DNA from: an uncultured Actinomyces sp.
GTDB taxonomy: Bacteria; Actinomycetota; Actinomycetes; Actinomycetales; Actinomycetaceae
Assembly: GCA_945949035.1 (NCBI GenBank)
Contig: CAMFDH010000091.1
Location: 1 to 5,969, forward strand
Direction of reading: 5' to 3'
Length of the DNA stretch: 5,969 bases
Made by a program: the position numbers and the translations under genes. The notes below the pieces were generated by a model. The model did not search any database, was not told where the DNA came from, and saw nothing but the letters and a program-made list of their open reading frames with translations. Of the stretch, positions 5,876 to 5,969 are shown one piece after another (position 1 is the stretch's first letter; every line of letters begins with the position of its first letter).

Positions 5876-5969
5876 TGGTCCCCGTCCCACATGTGCGAGA
5901 TGTCGTCCTCGGGTAGAACCCCGTCGAGGCCATCACCAACGGTTGCGGGAACCTGCCTGCGCCTGCGCG
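5854..5969 (-). CDS. C-terminal end of an unrecognised protein (partial)
   Basis: The last 37 codons of a minus-strand gene whose start lies beyond the window. The visible residues begin with a basic run, RRRRQVP, continue 'ATVGDGLDGVLPEDDISHM' and end 'WDGDQSKPHVG' before TAG. Third codon positions are mostly G or C, as in the other genes, which supports this frame over the overlapping minus-strand frame that runs on into the permease gene. The tail is acidic and polar with no membrane segment. I do not recognise the family. The gene converges on the exporter pair, with 34 bases between the stops. Confidence 0.5.
   Translation of the reverse strand, partial: RRRRQVPATVGDGLDGVLPEDDISHMWDGDQSKPHVG

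Noticed and set aside
5661..5939. Open minus-strand frame of 92 codons overlapping the permease 3' end
   Set aside because: It runs antisense through the well-supported permease gene and has no recognisable family. The neighbouring minus-strand frame ending at 5854 has better codon use.
1..5969. CRISPR array, insertion sequence or prophage
   Set aside because: No regularly spaced repeats, transposase, integrase or phage genes are visible on either strand.

Overview
The window is high-GC DNA with dense, strand-mixed gene packing. It looks like part of an actinobacterial chromosome. The single-domain envelope protein with a LytR_C fold, the CDP-alcohol phosphatidyltransferase and the style of ABC-2 exporter (signature YSLGM, 'PGRSGRDHL' helix) point to Actinobacteria. 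Actinomycetaceae or a close relative is my guess, not something I could test. No transposase, integrase, phage gene or CRISPR array is visible, and base composition looks even across the window.

Layout. (1) Positions 1-55 hold the 5' part of a minus-strand tRNA-Ser(GGA), cut by the window edge, with a candidate promoter behind it. (2) A gene-free stretch of about 270 bases separates it from a plus-strand run of three genes: a NhaA-type Na+/H+ antiporter (329-1576), a D12-class adenine-N6 DNA methyltransferase that starts with TTG 8 bases later (1585-2676), and a membrane-anchored LytR_C protein (2673-3401) whose start overlaps the methyltransferase stop by 4 bases. These three look like one transcription unit. 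(3) A PgsA-like phosphatidyltransferase (3398-4000, minus) converges on the LytR_C gene, and the two stop codons share one CTAG. (4) A 113-base divergent intergenic region with two inverted repeats and a repeated TGTAAACT octamer separates pgsA from a two-gene ABC exporter: ATPase (4114-5010) and ABC-2 permease (5007-5819), overlapping by ATGA. (5) The C-terminal 37 codons of an unrecognised minus-strand gene (5854-5969) close the window.

How the genes fit together. Most products act at the cell envelope: ion homeostasis (NhaA), cell-wall or envelope integrity (LytR_C), anionic phospholipid synthesis (PgsA-like) and an exporter of unknown substrate. The methyltransferase is the outlier. It has no restriction enzyme beside it, so it is probably an orphan.

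I see no clearly new multi-gene system. The points most worth a second look are a calcium-loop-like motif at the very C-terminus of NhaA, the orphan methyltransferase coupled to envelope genes, a 24-base near-palindrome at the start of the LytR_C gene, and the symmetric repeat layout between pgsA and the ABC exporter.
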